A stretch of 21,151 nt of DNA, taken from an uncultured Collinsella sp. (GTDB lineage Bacteria; Actinomycetota; Coriobacteriia; Coriobacteriales; Coriobacteriaceae). Where the stretch lies: assembly GCA_900544205.1 (NCBI GenBank), contig UQUG01000030.1:1-21151 (forward strand), written 5' to 3'. The position numbers and the translations under genes are program-made. Shown piece by piece: positions 7,143-13,278 of this stretch (the stretch's first letter is position 1; each line of letters opens with the position of its first letter). The notes under the pieces are model-generated. The model did no database searches. It saw nothing but the letters and a program-made list of their open reading frames with translations, and was not told the origin of the DNA.

Positions 7143-8009
7143 ATGAGCTGGGCACTTATTTCCGATTCGAGTTGCAACCTTCGCGATTGGCATCCAACCG
7201 CCCCCAATACCACCTTTGCGTTTGCCCCGCTTAAGATACGGGTGGGGGAGCGCGAATTTGTCGACGACTTATCCCTCGACGTTCACGAGCTCAACGTTGC
7301 CATTCAGTCGGAATCGAGCGCGTCGTCCAGTTCTTGCCCCAGCGTAGGGGAGTGGAGCGAGCTCTTTAAACTTGCCGACAAGACAATCTGCATGCCTATC
7401 TCGGAGGGTGTGTCTGGCAGCTACAACGCCGCTGCAACTGCGCGCGATATGGTGCTTGCCCAAGAACCCGAGCGCCAGATTCACCTGGTTAACTCGCGTG
7501 CCGCTGGCGGCAAAATGGACCTGATCTTTTTGCTGTTCGACCGTTATCTTACGAACAACCCCGACATCTCTTTTGAAGATGCCTGTGCCTATTTTGATGA
7601 ACTGGAGCAGAACAGCAAGATTCTCTTTAGTCTGTGCAACTACGAGAACCTTGCCAAGGCGGGCCGTATCCCCAAGGCGGCTGGCATCATCGCCAACAAG
7701 CTCAATATCCGCATCCTGGGAACGGCAAGCGAGGCAGGCGAGATCAAGCTGGTAACCCACACCCGTGGCGAGAAGAAGATGATCGGCAAGATCATCGAAA
7801 ACATGGAAGCCGAAGGCTTTACCGGCGGTGAAGTCATTATCGACCACGTCGAGAACGAGTCGGGCGCCCAGGCGCTCGCCGACCGCATTGTTGAGCGTTG
7901 GCCCGGCTCTAAGGCCATCATCATGCCTTGCAACGGCCTTGATTCCTATTACGCCGAGATGCACGGCCTGATCATCGGCTATGGCATGGGCGTAGCCTCG
8001 GGCCGATAG
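7143..8009 (+). CDS. DegV family fatty-acid-binding protein
   Basis: A 288-residue cytoplasmic protein of the DegV/FakB family, whose members bind a fatty acid and, with a FakA-type kinase, present it for phosphorylation before incorporation into phospholipid. Family features seen are the N-terminal ISDSSCNL, the SSCPS stretch (equivalent to the TSQPS lipid-contact loop), PISEGVSGSYNAA and the C-terminal GLIIGYGMGVASG glycine-rich end. No fakA is present in the window, so it would have to pair with a kinase elsewhere. The start follows AAAGGAG at good spacing. It is convergent with a DUF1836 gene, which shares an upstream sequence with it. Which fatty acid it binds cannot be told from sequence. 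Confidence 0.85.
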   Translation: MSWALISDSSCNLRDWHPTAPNTTFAFAPLKIRVGEREFVDDLSLDVHELNVAIQSESSASSSSCPSVGEWSELFKLADKTICMPISEGVSGSYNAAATARDMVLAQEPERQIHLVNSRAAGGKMDLIFLLFDRYLTNNPDISFEDACAYFDELEQNSKILFSLCNYENLAKAGRIPKAAGIIANKLNIRILGTASEAGEIKLVTHTRGEKKMIGKIIENMEAEGFTGGEVIIDHVENESGAQALADRIVERWPGSKAIIMPCNGLDSYYAEMHGLIIGYGMGVASGR

Positions 8010-8020
8010 AGCATGAACGT

Positions 8021-8128
8021 TGGTGGGACAAAATAATCAGTAGTATTTGTCCCAGGAGTGATAGCGAGTTCAAGCTAGTTTCCGCTATCGACCCTGGGAC
8101 TAATACTACTGATTATTTTGTCCCACCA
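8021..8128. repeat. 108-nt hairpin with 46-nt arms between convergent genes
   Basis: The arms 8021-8066 and 8083-8128 are reverse complements with four mismatches around a 16-nt loop. Each arm is itself partly palindromic: TGGGACAAA/TTTGTCCCA in the left arm and TGGGAC/GTCCCA in the right, so two small hairpins can compete with one long one. It fills the gap between the degV stop and the DUF1836 stop. There is no T-run at either end. It could act as a bidirectional terminator or be a palindromic MITE-like element. Confidence 0.75.
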
Positions 8129-8141
8129 CACCGCAGCTCCG

Positions 8142-8753
8142 CTAGCTGCTAAACCCGTTGAACTTAAGATAACTCATCAGGTACGCCTTCGAAACGAAGG
8201 ACGATACCGCGCTGCGAACAAGCAGAGACTCACGCGTTACCTGATGCGCAGTATCGGGAACAGGCGTCTGCTCGACGGAAAACGCCGAACGAATCGATGC
8301 CTCAAGCTGATCAACCACATAATCGAATGCCGTCGGGGCATCGTAGCTCAATCGCTGGATATTAAAGAGTGCCTGGACCGCGGCAATAGGTAGCACCTGT
8401 TTAAAGATGCAAATGGCAATCAGACGCGCAATCTGCTCGCGACCATACTGCTTTTTAACGGGGGCGGGAACCAAGCCAACCTTTACATAGTTATTGATCA
8501 TCGAAGGCGTAATAACGGGTTGCTCAACACAAATAGAAAGCGGCTCCATCCACAGCGAGACATACTCAATCACCTGGTCGCGATAGAGCGTCACATTGGG
8601 CAGCTGATCATAGCGCGGCAGGCTCAACGTATTGAGTTTACGCACGATATCGGACTGGATAAATGCATCGGGCAGCACCGTTGGCTGAATATCCTCAGGC
8701 TTAATGCTGACCGACGTATCGGACATCGGAATGACGTGTTTTACATGGTTCAT
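8142..8753 (-). CDS. DUF1836 domain protein
   Basis: A 203-residue cytoplasmic protein. Residues about 50-140 match the DUF1836 pattern: LYRDQVIEYV, then PVITPSMINNYVKVGLVPAPVKKQYGREQIARLIAICIF split over 80-117, then the VLPIAAVQALFN helix. The arrangement, with a helix pair followed by a YGREQI segment, resembles the DNA-reading part of MerR-like winged helices, so a regulatory role is plausible but not established. ATG 8753 is chosen because GGAGGG sits just before it; the longer frame to 8888 crosses the trxB terminator and the promoter region. It faces degV across a long hairpin and shares a CTAG dyad with the degV promoter region. I suspect autoregulation and co-control of degV, as inference. 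Confidence 0.7.
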   Translation of the reverse strand: MNHVKHVIPMSDTSVSIKPEDIQPTVLPDAFIQSDIVRKLNTLSLPRYDQLPNVTLYRDQVIEYVSLWMEPLSICVEQPVITPSMINNYVKVGLVPAPVKKQYGREQIARLIAICIFKQVLPIAAVQALFNIQRLSYDAPTAFDYVVDQLEASIRSAFSVEQTPVPDTAHQVTRESLLVRSAVSSFVSKAYLMSYLKFNGFSS

Positions 8754-8768
8754 GAGGACCCTCCGTTC

Positions 8769-8807
8769 ATTATCTATATTGTATTCTAGATTATCTAGTT
8801 TTGCATA
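8769..8807 (-). promoter_or_regulatory. DUF1836 gene promoter region with CTAG dyads
   Basis: CTAGAT-t-ATCTAG (8786-8798) is a perfect 6-bp dyad. It overlaps 8793-8807, which repeats the sequence upstream of degV at 14 of 15 positions. Two possible -10 elements on the minus strand are TACAAT (8783-8778) and GATAAT (8774-8769). The second has TAGATA at 17 bp inside the dyad. Bound protein would therefore overlap the -35 and likely repress. Confidence 0.4.
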
Positions 8808-8835
8808 CCACGTATTACGAAGCCGCAGCATAAAG

Positions 8836-8867
8836 ATGGGGTCGATGCGAACGTGCATCGACCCCAT
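8836..8867 (-). terminator. Terminator hairpin downstream of trxB
   Basis: ATGGGGTCGATGC (8836-8848) and GCATCGACCCCAT (8855-8867) form a perfect 13-bp stem with a 6-nt loop, about 45 nt past the trxB stop on the minus strand. The sequence after it is CTTTATG, so the T-run is weak but the stem is very stable. Confidence 0.7.
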
Positions 8868-8910
8868 TATGTTAGAAGATAACAACATTACATAAGATAT
8901 ATTATCGTAC

Positions 8911-9849
8911 TTATCCGCGGAGAAACGCGTATGCGCTGGTTGCCGCTATGGCTCCGTCAGAAACGGCGGTCACAACCTGGCGTAAACGCTTGGAACGGAT
9001 ATCGCCAGCGGCAAATAGACCTGGCGTGCGGGTCGCCATGGATTCATCAGTCAGAATGCCGCCATCAGGCGCCAGATCGACTAGATGCTCAACAAGTTCG
9101 GTATGGGGTTGCGTCCCGGTATAGACAAAGATGCCAAAAGAGCCGGGTTCAAATGACTCGGTATGAATTTCCCCGGATGAATTGTCCTTAAAGGCGATCG
9201 TCGTTGGCATGGCTTCGCCCGAGAGCTCCACAATACTAGTTTGGTACCTAACTGTAATATTGTCCTTTTCGAGCACCTTCTGAACAACACCATCAGGCGC
9301 ACGAAACTGATCGCGACGCAGCACGATGGTCACGCTGCTGGCGATTTCTGACAAGAACAGAGCTTCCTCGCAGGCGGCATTGCCGCCGCCGATGACAAAG
9401 ACCTGCTTGCCGCGAAAGAACATGCCGTCGCACGTCGCGCAATACGAAACGCCGCGACCGCGATACGTATCCTCGCCAACAAAACCAGCAGATCGCGGCG
9501 TGGCACCCATGCAAGCGATAACGCTCGAGGCCAACGTATCGCCCAAATCGTGATGCACCGTAAACAGCGCTGTATCGGCATCGTAATCGATACCCGTAAC
9601 CATGCTCCATGTAACCTGTGCTCCCAGGCCCTCTGCATGCTGCTGAAAACGCTCGCCAAGTTCGGCGCCACTCAAGAGCGGAATGCCCGGATAGTTCTCG
9701 ACCTCATTGGTTGTGGCGATCTGTCCTCCCGACATGCCCTGTTCAATCACGGTCGTCGTTAGGTTGGAGCGCGCAGCGTAAATGGCGGCAGCATAGCCCG
9801 CGGGGCCGCCACCGATAATAGCAACATCGATCGGCTGATGGGTAGTCAT
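8911..9849 (-). CDS. trxB: Thioredoxin-disulfide reductase
   Basis: A 312-residue flavoenzyme that passes electrons from NADPH through FAD to a redox-active cysteine pair and on to thioredoxin. An FAD-binding motif is at 12-17 (GGGPAG), the active-site CATC at 137-140, the NADPH-binding GGGNAA at 154-159 with the RRDQFRA phosphate-binding segment near 178-184, and a C-terminal FAD motif (GLFAAGDI). ATG 9849 follows a strong AGGAGG. The frame extends 25 codons upstream but without a ribosome binding site. No thioredoxin gene is adjacent. It is monocistronic: divergent from the glycosyltransferase gene and followed by its own hairpin. Confidence 0.93.
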   Translation of the reverse strand: MTTHQPIDVAIIGGGPAGYAAAIYAARSNLTTTVIEQGMSGGQIATTNEVENYPGIPLLSGAELGERFQQHAEGLGAQVTWSMVTGIDYDADTALFTVHHDLGDTLASSVIACMGATPRSAGFVGEDTYRGRGVSYCATCDGMFFRGKQVFVIGGGNAACEEALFLSEIASSVTIVLRRDQFRAPDGVVQKVLEKDNITVRYQTSIVELSGEAMPTTIAFKDNSSGEIHTESFEPGSFGIFVYTGTQPHTELVEHLVDLAPDGGILTDESMATRTPGLFAAGDIRSKRLRQVVTAVSDGAIAATSAYAFLRG

Positions 9850-9924
9850 GAAGAGACCTCCTGTCGAAAGATTGGCGTTCTTTGCGCTCATACCCAAATT
9901 TACGTGAACATGACACTCATGCAC

Positions 9925-9930
9925 TACAAT
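9925..9930 (+). promoter_or_regulatory. Candidate -10 element of the glycosyltransferase gene
   Basis: TACAAT lies 36 nt before the ATG at 9967 in the divergent trxB/glycosyltransferase gap. No convincing -35 hexamer is seen at normal spacing. Confidence 0.3.
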
Positions 9931-9966
9931 GATAAATCGCGTAACAAATCTGAAGGGGAGTTATCG

Positions 9967-11268
9967 ATGGATCAAACGCAGACGAGCAATAGCGCTCCCC
10001 TGCCCATGCAAGCCACTCCCCAACCGGAGCAAATGACCGTTTCACCTGCACAAAAACCCCTAGTAACCATTGTGCACGCATCGGTTGGATCGGGCCACAA
10101 AGCCGCCGCCAACGCGATTGCACAAGCATTGGACCTTATCCGCGGCACCAAGGGAATCCCTGAGGATGTTGAGATCGAAGTCCTGGATATCCTCGATTTT
10201 GGACGCATTAGGTTCGATGGTAATAAAACAGCAGCTTCGTTTACCGGCGCCACGCGTCCCATATATGACCTAACCTGGCGATACACGTTTACGGGACATC
10301 TGCTCTGGGGCGGAGGCACGGCATGGTCACGTATTATGTTCCCTGCCTTCAACGAATATGTCCGCACCCGCAGGCCCATAGCCGTGGTCGCGACACACAT
10401 CACGGCGGCCAACGTCGCTGTGGGTGCCCGCGTCATCACGGGTATCGATTATCCGGTCATCTGCGTACCAACAGACTATGAAGTCGAAGGCTTTTGGCCC
10501 CACAAGGACACCGACCTGTTCTGCGTAGCCAACGAATTTATGGCCGAGACACTTCGCCCCCGTAAAGTTCCCGAGACCAAAATCCGCATTACAGGCATCC
10601 CCATTCGCGCCGGGTTTGATACGGACTACAATCGCGAGGAAGAACTCGAGAAGTTCAATCTCCCCGCTGACAAGACCGTTGTGTTGGTGATGGCCGGTGC
10701 CAGTTTGCCTCAACCGTACGTTCGCTTTCGCGCGGAGATGGACCGCACACTCCCCTTCCTGCGCAGCTTCGAGGACATGCACTTTGTCTTTTTGCCGGGC
10801 AAGGATGAGGAATACGCCACCCGCCTCAAGATGCTCTTCGACGCCATGAAGCTCGAAAACGTCACGGTTCTGGACTACGTGGACGACATGGCGGCCCTCA
10901 TGCACGGCTGCGACCTCGCAATCCTCAAATCGGGCGGACTCACCGTCACCGAGTGCCTGTGCGCGCATCTGCCGATGATCCTGTTGGGCAAATCATACGG
11001 TCAGGAAAAGGCCAACACCACGATGCTCACCGGCATGGGCGCCAGCATGCACGTCACCACAGCACGAGAGCTCATCGTGACGCTCCGTCACCTGCACGAC
11101 CACCCCGAGTCACTCAAAGCCTTACTAATCAACGGCGAAGTGCTACGCCGCCCCCACGCAGCCGAAGACATAGCCATCGCAGCCATGGAGCTCGTAGGCA
11201 AACCCCAAAAGCGCAAACGAGCCTTCTGCCGCTTCTACTGGGGCGAAAAACCAGCGCATATCCGCTAG
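9967..11268 (+). CDS. Diacylglycerol glucosyltransferase-like (MGDG synthase/UgtP family)
   Basis: A 433-residue GT28-type glycosyltransferase. After a Gln/Pro-rich leader of about 30 residues the protein has the family opening TIVHASVGSGHKAAANAI (34-51), whose GSGH lies in the acceptor domain. The sugar-nucleotide-binding C-domain follows, with VLVMAGASLPQ, the KSGGLTVTECL loop near 321-331 and LPMILLGKSYGQE. Members such as UgtP and plant MGD make glycolipids by adding glucose or galactose to diacylglycerol at the inner membrane face; the exact sugar cannot be read here. ATG 9967 follows GGGGAG; in-frame ATGs upstream at 9910 and 9922 lack a site of that quality. The C-terminus ends in a basic segment that may help membrane association. 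Confidence 0.82.
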   Translation: MDQTQTSNSAPLPMQATPQPEQMTVSPAQKPLVTIVHASVGSGHKAAANAIAQALDLIRGTKGIPEDVEIEVLDILDFGRIRFDGNKTAASFTGATRPIYDLTWRYTFTGHLLWGGGTAWSRIMFPAFNEYVRTRRPIAVVATHITAANVAVGARVITGIDYPVICVPTDYEVEGFWPHKDTDLFCVANEFMAETLRPRKVPETKIRITGIPIRAGFDTDYNREEELEKFNLPADKTVVLVMAGASLPQPYVRFRAEMDRTLPFLRSFEDMHFVFLPGKDEEYATRLKMLFDAMKLENVTVLDYVDDMAALMHGCDLAILKSGGLTVTECLCAHLPMILLGKSYGQEKANTTMLTGMGASMHVTTARELIVTLRHLHDHPESLKALLINGEVLRRPHAAEDIAIAAMELVGKPQKRKRAFCRFYWGEKPAHIR

Positions 11269-11296
11269 CGTCGGACTGTCCGCTTGCCTATGGGGG

Positions 11297-11365
11297 CCTA
11301 TATATCATCCCGTGCTCAAACATTCTCGCTACGCTGCGAAACTGCGCGCGGAACGATATATGGGC
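11297..11365 (-). repeat. Palindromic repeat element, copy 1
   Basis: Outer arms (GCCTATATATCATCCCG and its imperfect complement) enclose a core. Read on the minus strand, the core is CGCGCAGTTTCGCAG, then AGCGAGAATGTTTGAGCA. The same core occurs at 11571-11606 on the plus strand. Confidence 0.7.
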
Positions 11366-11460
11366 GGCTCCCGCTGAACAGCTACGTTTACTTACTAGCA
11401 GCTACTTCGGTATCCCCTCCATTAGAACCTGCAAAGGTAAAACAGGAAAATAAAAATAGA

Positions 11461-11507
11461 GTTAGTCGATGCGACAAAGGAGGCATCCCTTTATCGCATC
11501 GGCTAAC
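11461..11507 (+). terminator. 20-bp stem-loop, possible terminator or processed RNA
   Basis: GTTAGTCGATGCGACAAAGG (11461-11480) pairs with 11488-11507 over 20 positions. The only two exceptions read as G-U wobble when transcribed on the plus strand. The loop is 7 nt. The sequence after it is AT-rich (TAGAAAGATTGTTTTA) without a clean T-run. It may end the glycosyltransferase transcript, about 190 nt past its stop. Confidence 0.45.
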
Positions 11508-11540
11508 TAGAAAGATTGTTTTATGTCAAGCATGTAGCCC

Positions 11541-11636
11541 TTTCGCCTGAGCCCCATACATATCGTCCCGCGCGCAGTTTCGCAGTGAAGCGAGAATGTT
11601 TGAGCACGGGATGATATGTATGGGGCTCAGGCGAAA
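11541..11636 (+). repeat. Palindromic repeat element, copy 2
   Basis: The 30-nt arms 11541-11570 and 11607-11636 are complementary with a single mismatch. They enclose a 36-nt core shared with copy 1 in opposite orientation. The arms differ in sequence from copy 1 yet still pair, so the foldback is preserved while the sequence varies. Confidence 0.75.
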
Positions 11637-11654
11637 GCGGGATCCGTGCGCCCC

Positions 11655-11693
11655 TGCGAAGCGAGAATGTTTGAGCATGGAATGATATGTGTG
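11655..11693 (+). repeat. Palindromic repeat element, partial copy 3
   Basis: This contains GCGAGAATGTTTGAGCA followed by a close match to the right arm (GGAATGATATGTGTG). It lies in the same orientation as copy 2 but lacks the left arm and the CGCGCAGTTT part of the core. Confidence 0.6.
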
Positions 11694-11722
11694 AGAGGCG
11701 GGCGAGAGGGATACAAGCGTCC

Positions 11723-12166
11723 CTAGGCGACGCCGCTGGAGCCGAAGCCTCCGTTGCCTCGGTCGGTTTCGTCTAGTTCTTCTACTTCTACGAGGTTGAC
11801 CGTGGGGACTTCTTGGATGACGAGTTGGGCTATGCGGTCGCCCTTGTTGATTTGGATGTTGTTGGAGGGGTCCAAGTTGATGAGGATAACCTTAAGTTCT
11901 CCTCGGTAGTGGGCGTCGATGAGGCCCGGCGTGTTGACTATAGACAGGCCCTGCTTAATGGCCAAGCCGCTGCGGGGCTGGACAAAGCCGGCGTAGCCAT
12001 CGGGCAGGGCGATGGCCAGCCCAGTAGACACCAGACGGCGTTCGAAGGGCTTCAGGACGCAGTCCTCGTTGGAGCGCAGATCCAAGCCGGCATCGGTGGG
12101 ATGGGCGTATTTGGGAAGCTCGACGGTTGGATCGAGACGCTTTATGTTGAGGGTAATGTTGGACAT
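11723..12166 (-). CDS. dut: dUTP diphosphatase (dUTPase)
   Basis: A 147-residue trimeric dUTPase that hydrolyses dUTP to dUMP and pyrophosphate, keeping uracil out of DNA and feeding thymidylate synthesis. All five family motifs are present: AGLDL (26-30), PRSGLA (64-69), GLIDAHYRGE (81-90, with the catalytic aspartate), GDRIAQLV (109-116) and the C-terminal arm RGNGGFGSSG (136-145). The start lies 4 nt after the nrdR stop, and the AGGTGA ribosome binding site overlaps that stop, so translation is probably coupled. Placement behind nrdR and the LysM gene puts it under the LexA-controlled promoter at 13206-13233. Confidence 0.95.
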   Translation of the reverse strand: MSNITLNIKRLDPTVELPKYAHPTDAGLDLRSNEDCVLKPFERRLVSTGLAIALPDGYAGFVQPRSGLAIKQGLSIVNTPGLIDAHYRGELKVILINLDPSNNIQINKGDRIAQLVIQEVPTVNLVEVEELDETDRGNGGFGSSGVA

Positions 12167-12170
12167 GGAA

Positions 12171-12614
12171 TCACCTTAGCTTGTCGAGCTCTTGCAGAAA
12201 CTCATCGACGTCTTTGAAATCGCGGTAGACCGAGGCAAAGCGGATGTACGCCACCTTGTCGATCTTGGCCAAGCGCTTGAGCACCATGTCACCCAACTCA
12301 TGGGACGTGACGGCCGTCAGCGTACGAGAACGCAGCTCGACCTCGATATCGTCGATAATCTCATTGAGCTTCTTAGTGTCGATATCACGCTTGATGGTGG
12401 CGCGCATCAAGCCGACGAGCAGCTTATTGCGATCGAACCGCTGCTTAGTTCCGTCCGACTTAATGACCTCGATTGGGTCTTCGCATCGCTCGAACGTTGT
12501 AAAGCGGTAATTACACGAGCAACATTCGCGACGGCGCTTAATGGTGTTATTTGACTCCTGCATACGGGAATCAACGACGCGGGTATGTGCCTTGCCGCAT
12601 TTGGGACAGCGCAT
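12171..12614 (-). CDS. nrdR: Transcriptional repressor NrdR
   Basis: A 147-residue repressor of ribonucleotide reductase operons that senses dATP/ATP. An N-terminal zinc ribbon is formed by CPKC (3-6) and CCSC (31-34), with the RRECCSCNYRFTTFE consensus. An ATP-cone domain fills about 48-138. The start ATG 12614 follows GAGGAGG. The start codon and the end of that ribosome binding site lie inside a perfect 12-bp inverted repeat (12609-12652), an unusual arrangement that may gate translation. No NrdR-box pair of the usual kind was recognised in the window, and no nrd operon is present here. It sits 51 nt after the LysM gene and 4 nt before dut, in the order also seen in mycobacteria (lexA, LysM gene, nrdR). 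Confidence 0.95.
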   Translation of the reverse strand: MRCPKCGKAHTRVVDSRMQESNNTIKRRRECCSCNYRFTTFERCEDPIEVIKSDGTKQRFDRNKLLVGLMRATIKRDIDTKKLNEIIDDIEVELRSRTLTAVTSHELGDMVLKRLAKIDKVAYIRFASVYRDFKDVDEFLQELDKLR

Positions 12615-12652
12615 GGTACCTCCTCTTAAACGATAACAAGGGTACCATGCGC
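12609..12652 (-). promoter_or_regulatory. Perfect 12-bp stem sequestering the nrdR start codon
   Basis: On the minus strand GCGCATGGTACC (12652-12641) pairs exactly with GGTACCATGCGC (12620-12609) around a 20-nt loop. The second arm contains the nrdR ATG. The purine-rich GAGGA of the ribosome binding site is at the end of the loop and the final GG is in the stem. The fold would hide the start codon. Confidence 0.65.
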
Positions 12653-12665
12653 AGCGTGATAATGA

Positions 12666-13115
12666 TTACGAACGAGTAGGAACCTTAAGATGCGCACCGG
12701 CGGCGAGCGAACCATGCTCCAGATGATTGACGTTACGGATCATGTCGGAAGTCTCTTGCGTGGAAAGGCCTTCGATTGGATATTCCTCGGCAAGCGACCA
12801 AAGAGAATCACCAGGCTGAACGCGAATGGTCTCGTAGGTAACGTTGGAAACGGACTCGGCATACGCGGCGTGACGAGCGCTAAAGACAGACGTAGCGAGG
12901 ACAAAAAAGAGCGTGAGCGCAACGGCGACGGCAACAATCGTCGAGACCTTCAGGGCAGCGGGAGTCGGCGCGGCAACAGCATACTGAGTGCGAGCAGACT
13001 TTACGGGCAAAGGCTGATAACCGGAACGTCCACCCTTGACAACAGTAAAAGCGGGCGCGGCAGGCGTCTCGAGCTTAAGGGCGAGGTTTCCCTGGACCAT
13101 ATTCGTTGCGTTCAT
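12666..13115 (-). CDS. LysM membrane protein, likely SOS division suppressor (YneA/DivS type)
   Basis: A 149-residue single-pass protein. About 55 polar residues are followed by one transmembrane helix (about 56-78), then an extracytoplasmic LysM domain (about 94-146) with YETIRVQPGDSLWSLAEEY and a LKVPT end. LysM binds peptidoglycan. Divergence from lexA, a LexA box inside its promoter and nrdR downstream match B. subtilis yneA, C. glutamicum divS and M. tuberculosis Rv2719c, whose products delay division during DNA damage. That role is inferred. ATG 13115 is preferred because AGGAG then has 6-nt spacing; ATG 13118 directly before it is the alternative. The long cytoplasmic N-terminus is unlike the short one of YneA. 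Confidence 0.75.
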   Translation of the reverse strand: MNATNMVQGNLALKLETPAAPAFTVVKGGRSGYQPLPVKSARTQYAVAAPTPAALKVSTIVAVAVALTLFFVLATSVFSARHAAYAESVSNVTYETIRVQPGDSLWSLAEEYPIEGLSTQETSDMIRNVNHLEHGSLAAGAHLKVPTRS

Positions 13116-13185
13116 CATGTTCTCCTCTCGCGTGTTTTGCTGAGAACAGTTTTATCAAGCCGCGCGGACAAAAATGTCTAGCGCG

Positions 13186-13199
13186 AGAACGAATGTTCG
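13186..13199. promoter_or_regulatory. LexA box 1
   Basis: AGAACGAATGTTCG matches the Gram-positive SOS box CGAAC-N4-GTTCG except for the first base. It lies near the expected transcription start of the LysM gene promoter. Confidence 0.75.
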
Positions 13200-13205
13200 G
13201 TTATT

Positions 13206-13233
13206 ATTATCTTCGAACAGTTGTTCCTGTCAA
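13206..13233 (-). promoter_or_regulatory. Promoter of the LysM-nrdR-dut operon
   Basis: On the minus strand a perfect TTGACA (13233-13228), a 16-bp spacer and GATAAT (13211-13206) form a strong sigma-70 type promoter. LexA box 2 occupies almost exactly the spacer and box 1 covers the start-site region, so LexA would block polymerase directly. Confidence 0.7.
13214..13227. promoter_or_regulatory. LexA box 2
   Basis: CGAACAGTTGTTCC matches CGAAC-N4-GTTCG except for the last base. It is centred 28 bp from box 1 and from box 3 and fills the spacer of the leftward promoter. Confidence 0.8.
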
Positions 13234-13241
13234 GCAAAATT

Positions 13242-13255
13242 CGAACATTTGTTTG
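13242..13255. promoter_or_regulatory. LexA box 3
   Basis: CGAACATTTGTTTG matches the SOS box except for one base in the right half. It lies 24 nt before the lexA start codon, well placed for autorepression of lexA. Confidence 0.75.
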
Positions 13256-13278
13256 ACATGGGTAGAGAGGATGCCCTG

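Larger units (their letters stand above)
11269..11722. other. Repeat-rich intergenic region between convergent genes
   Basis: No convincing gene is present in these 454 nt. The space is taken up by two full inverted copies and one partial copy of a palindromic element, plus a separate 20-bp stem-loop between them. The frames crossing it lack ribosome binding sites and family features. Confidence 0.6.

Noticed and set aside
8021..8128. tRNA or riboswitch interpretation of the long hairpin
   Set aside because: It is a simple foldback without cloverleaf or multi-helix junction features and lies downstream of, not before, coding starts.
8142..8888. Longer DUF1836 start at 8888
   Set aside because: It would translate through the trxB terminator hairpin and the dyad/promoter region; ATG 8753 has GGAGGG directly upstream.
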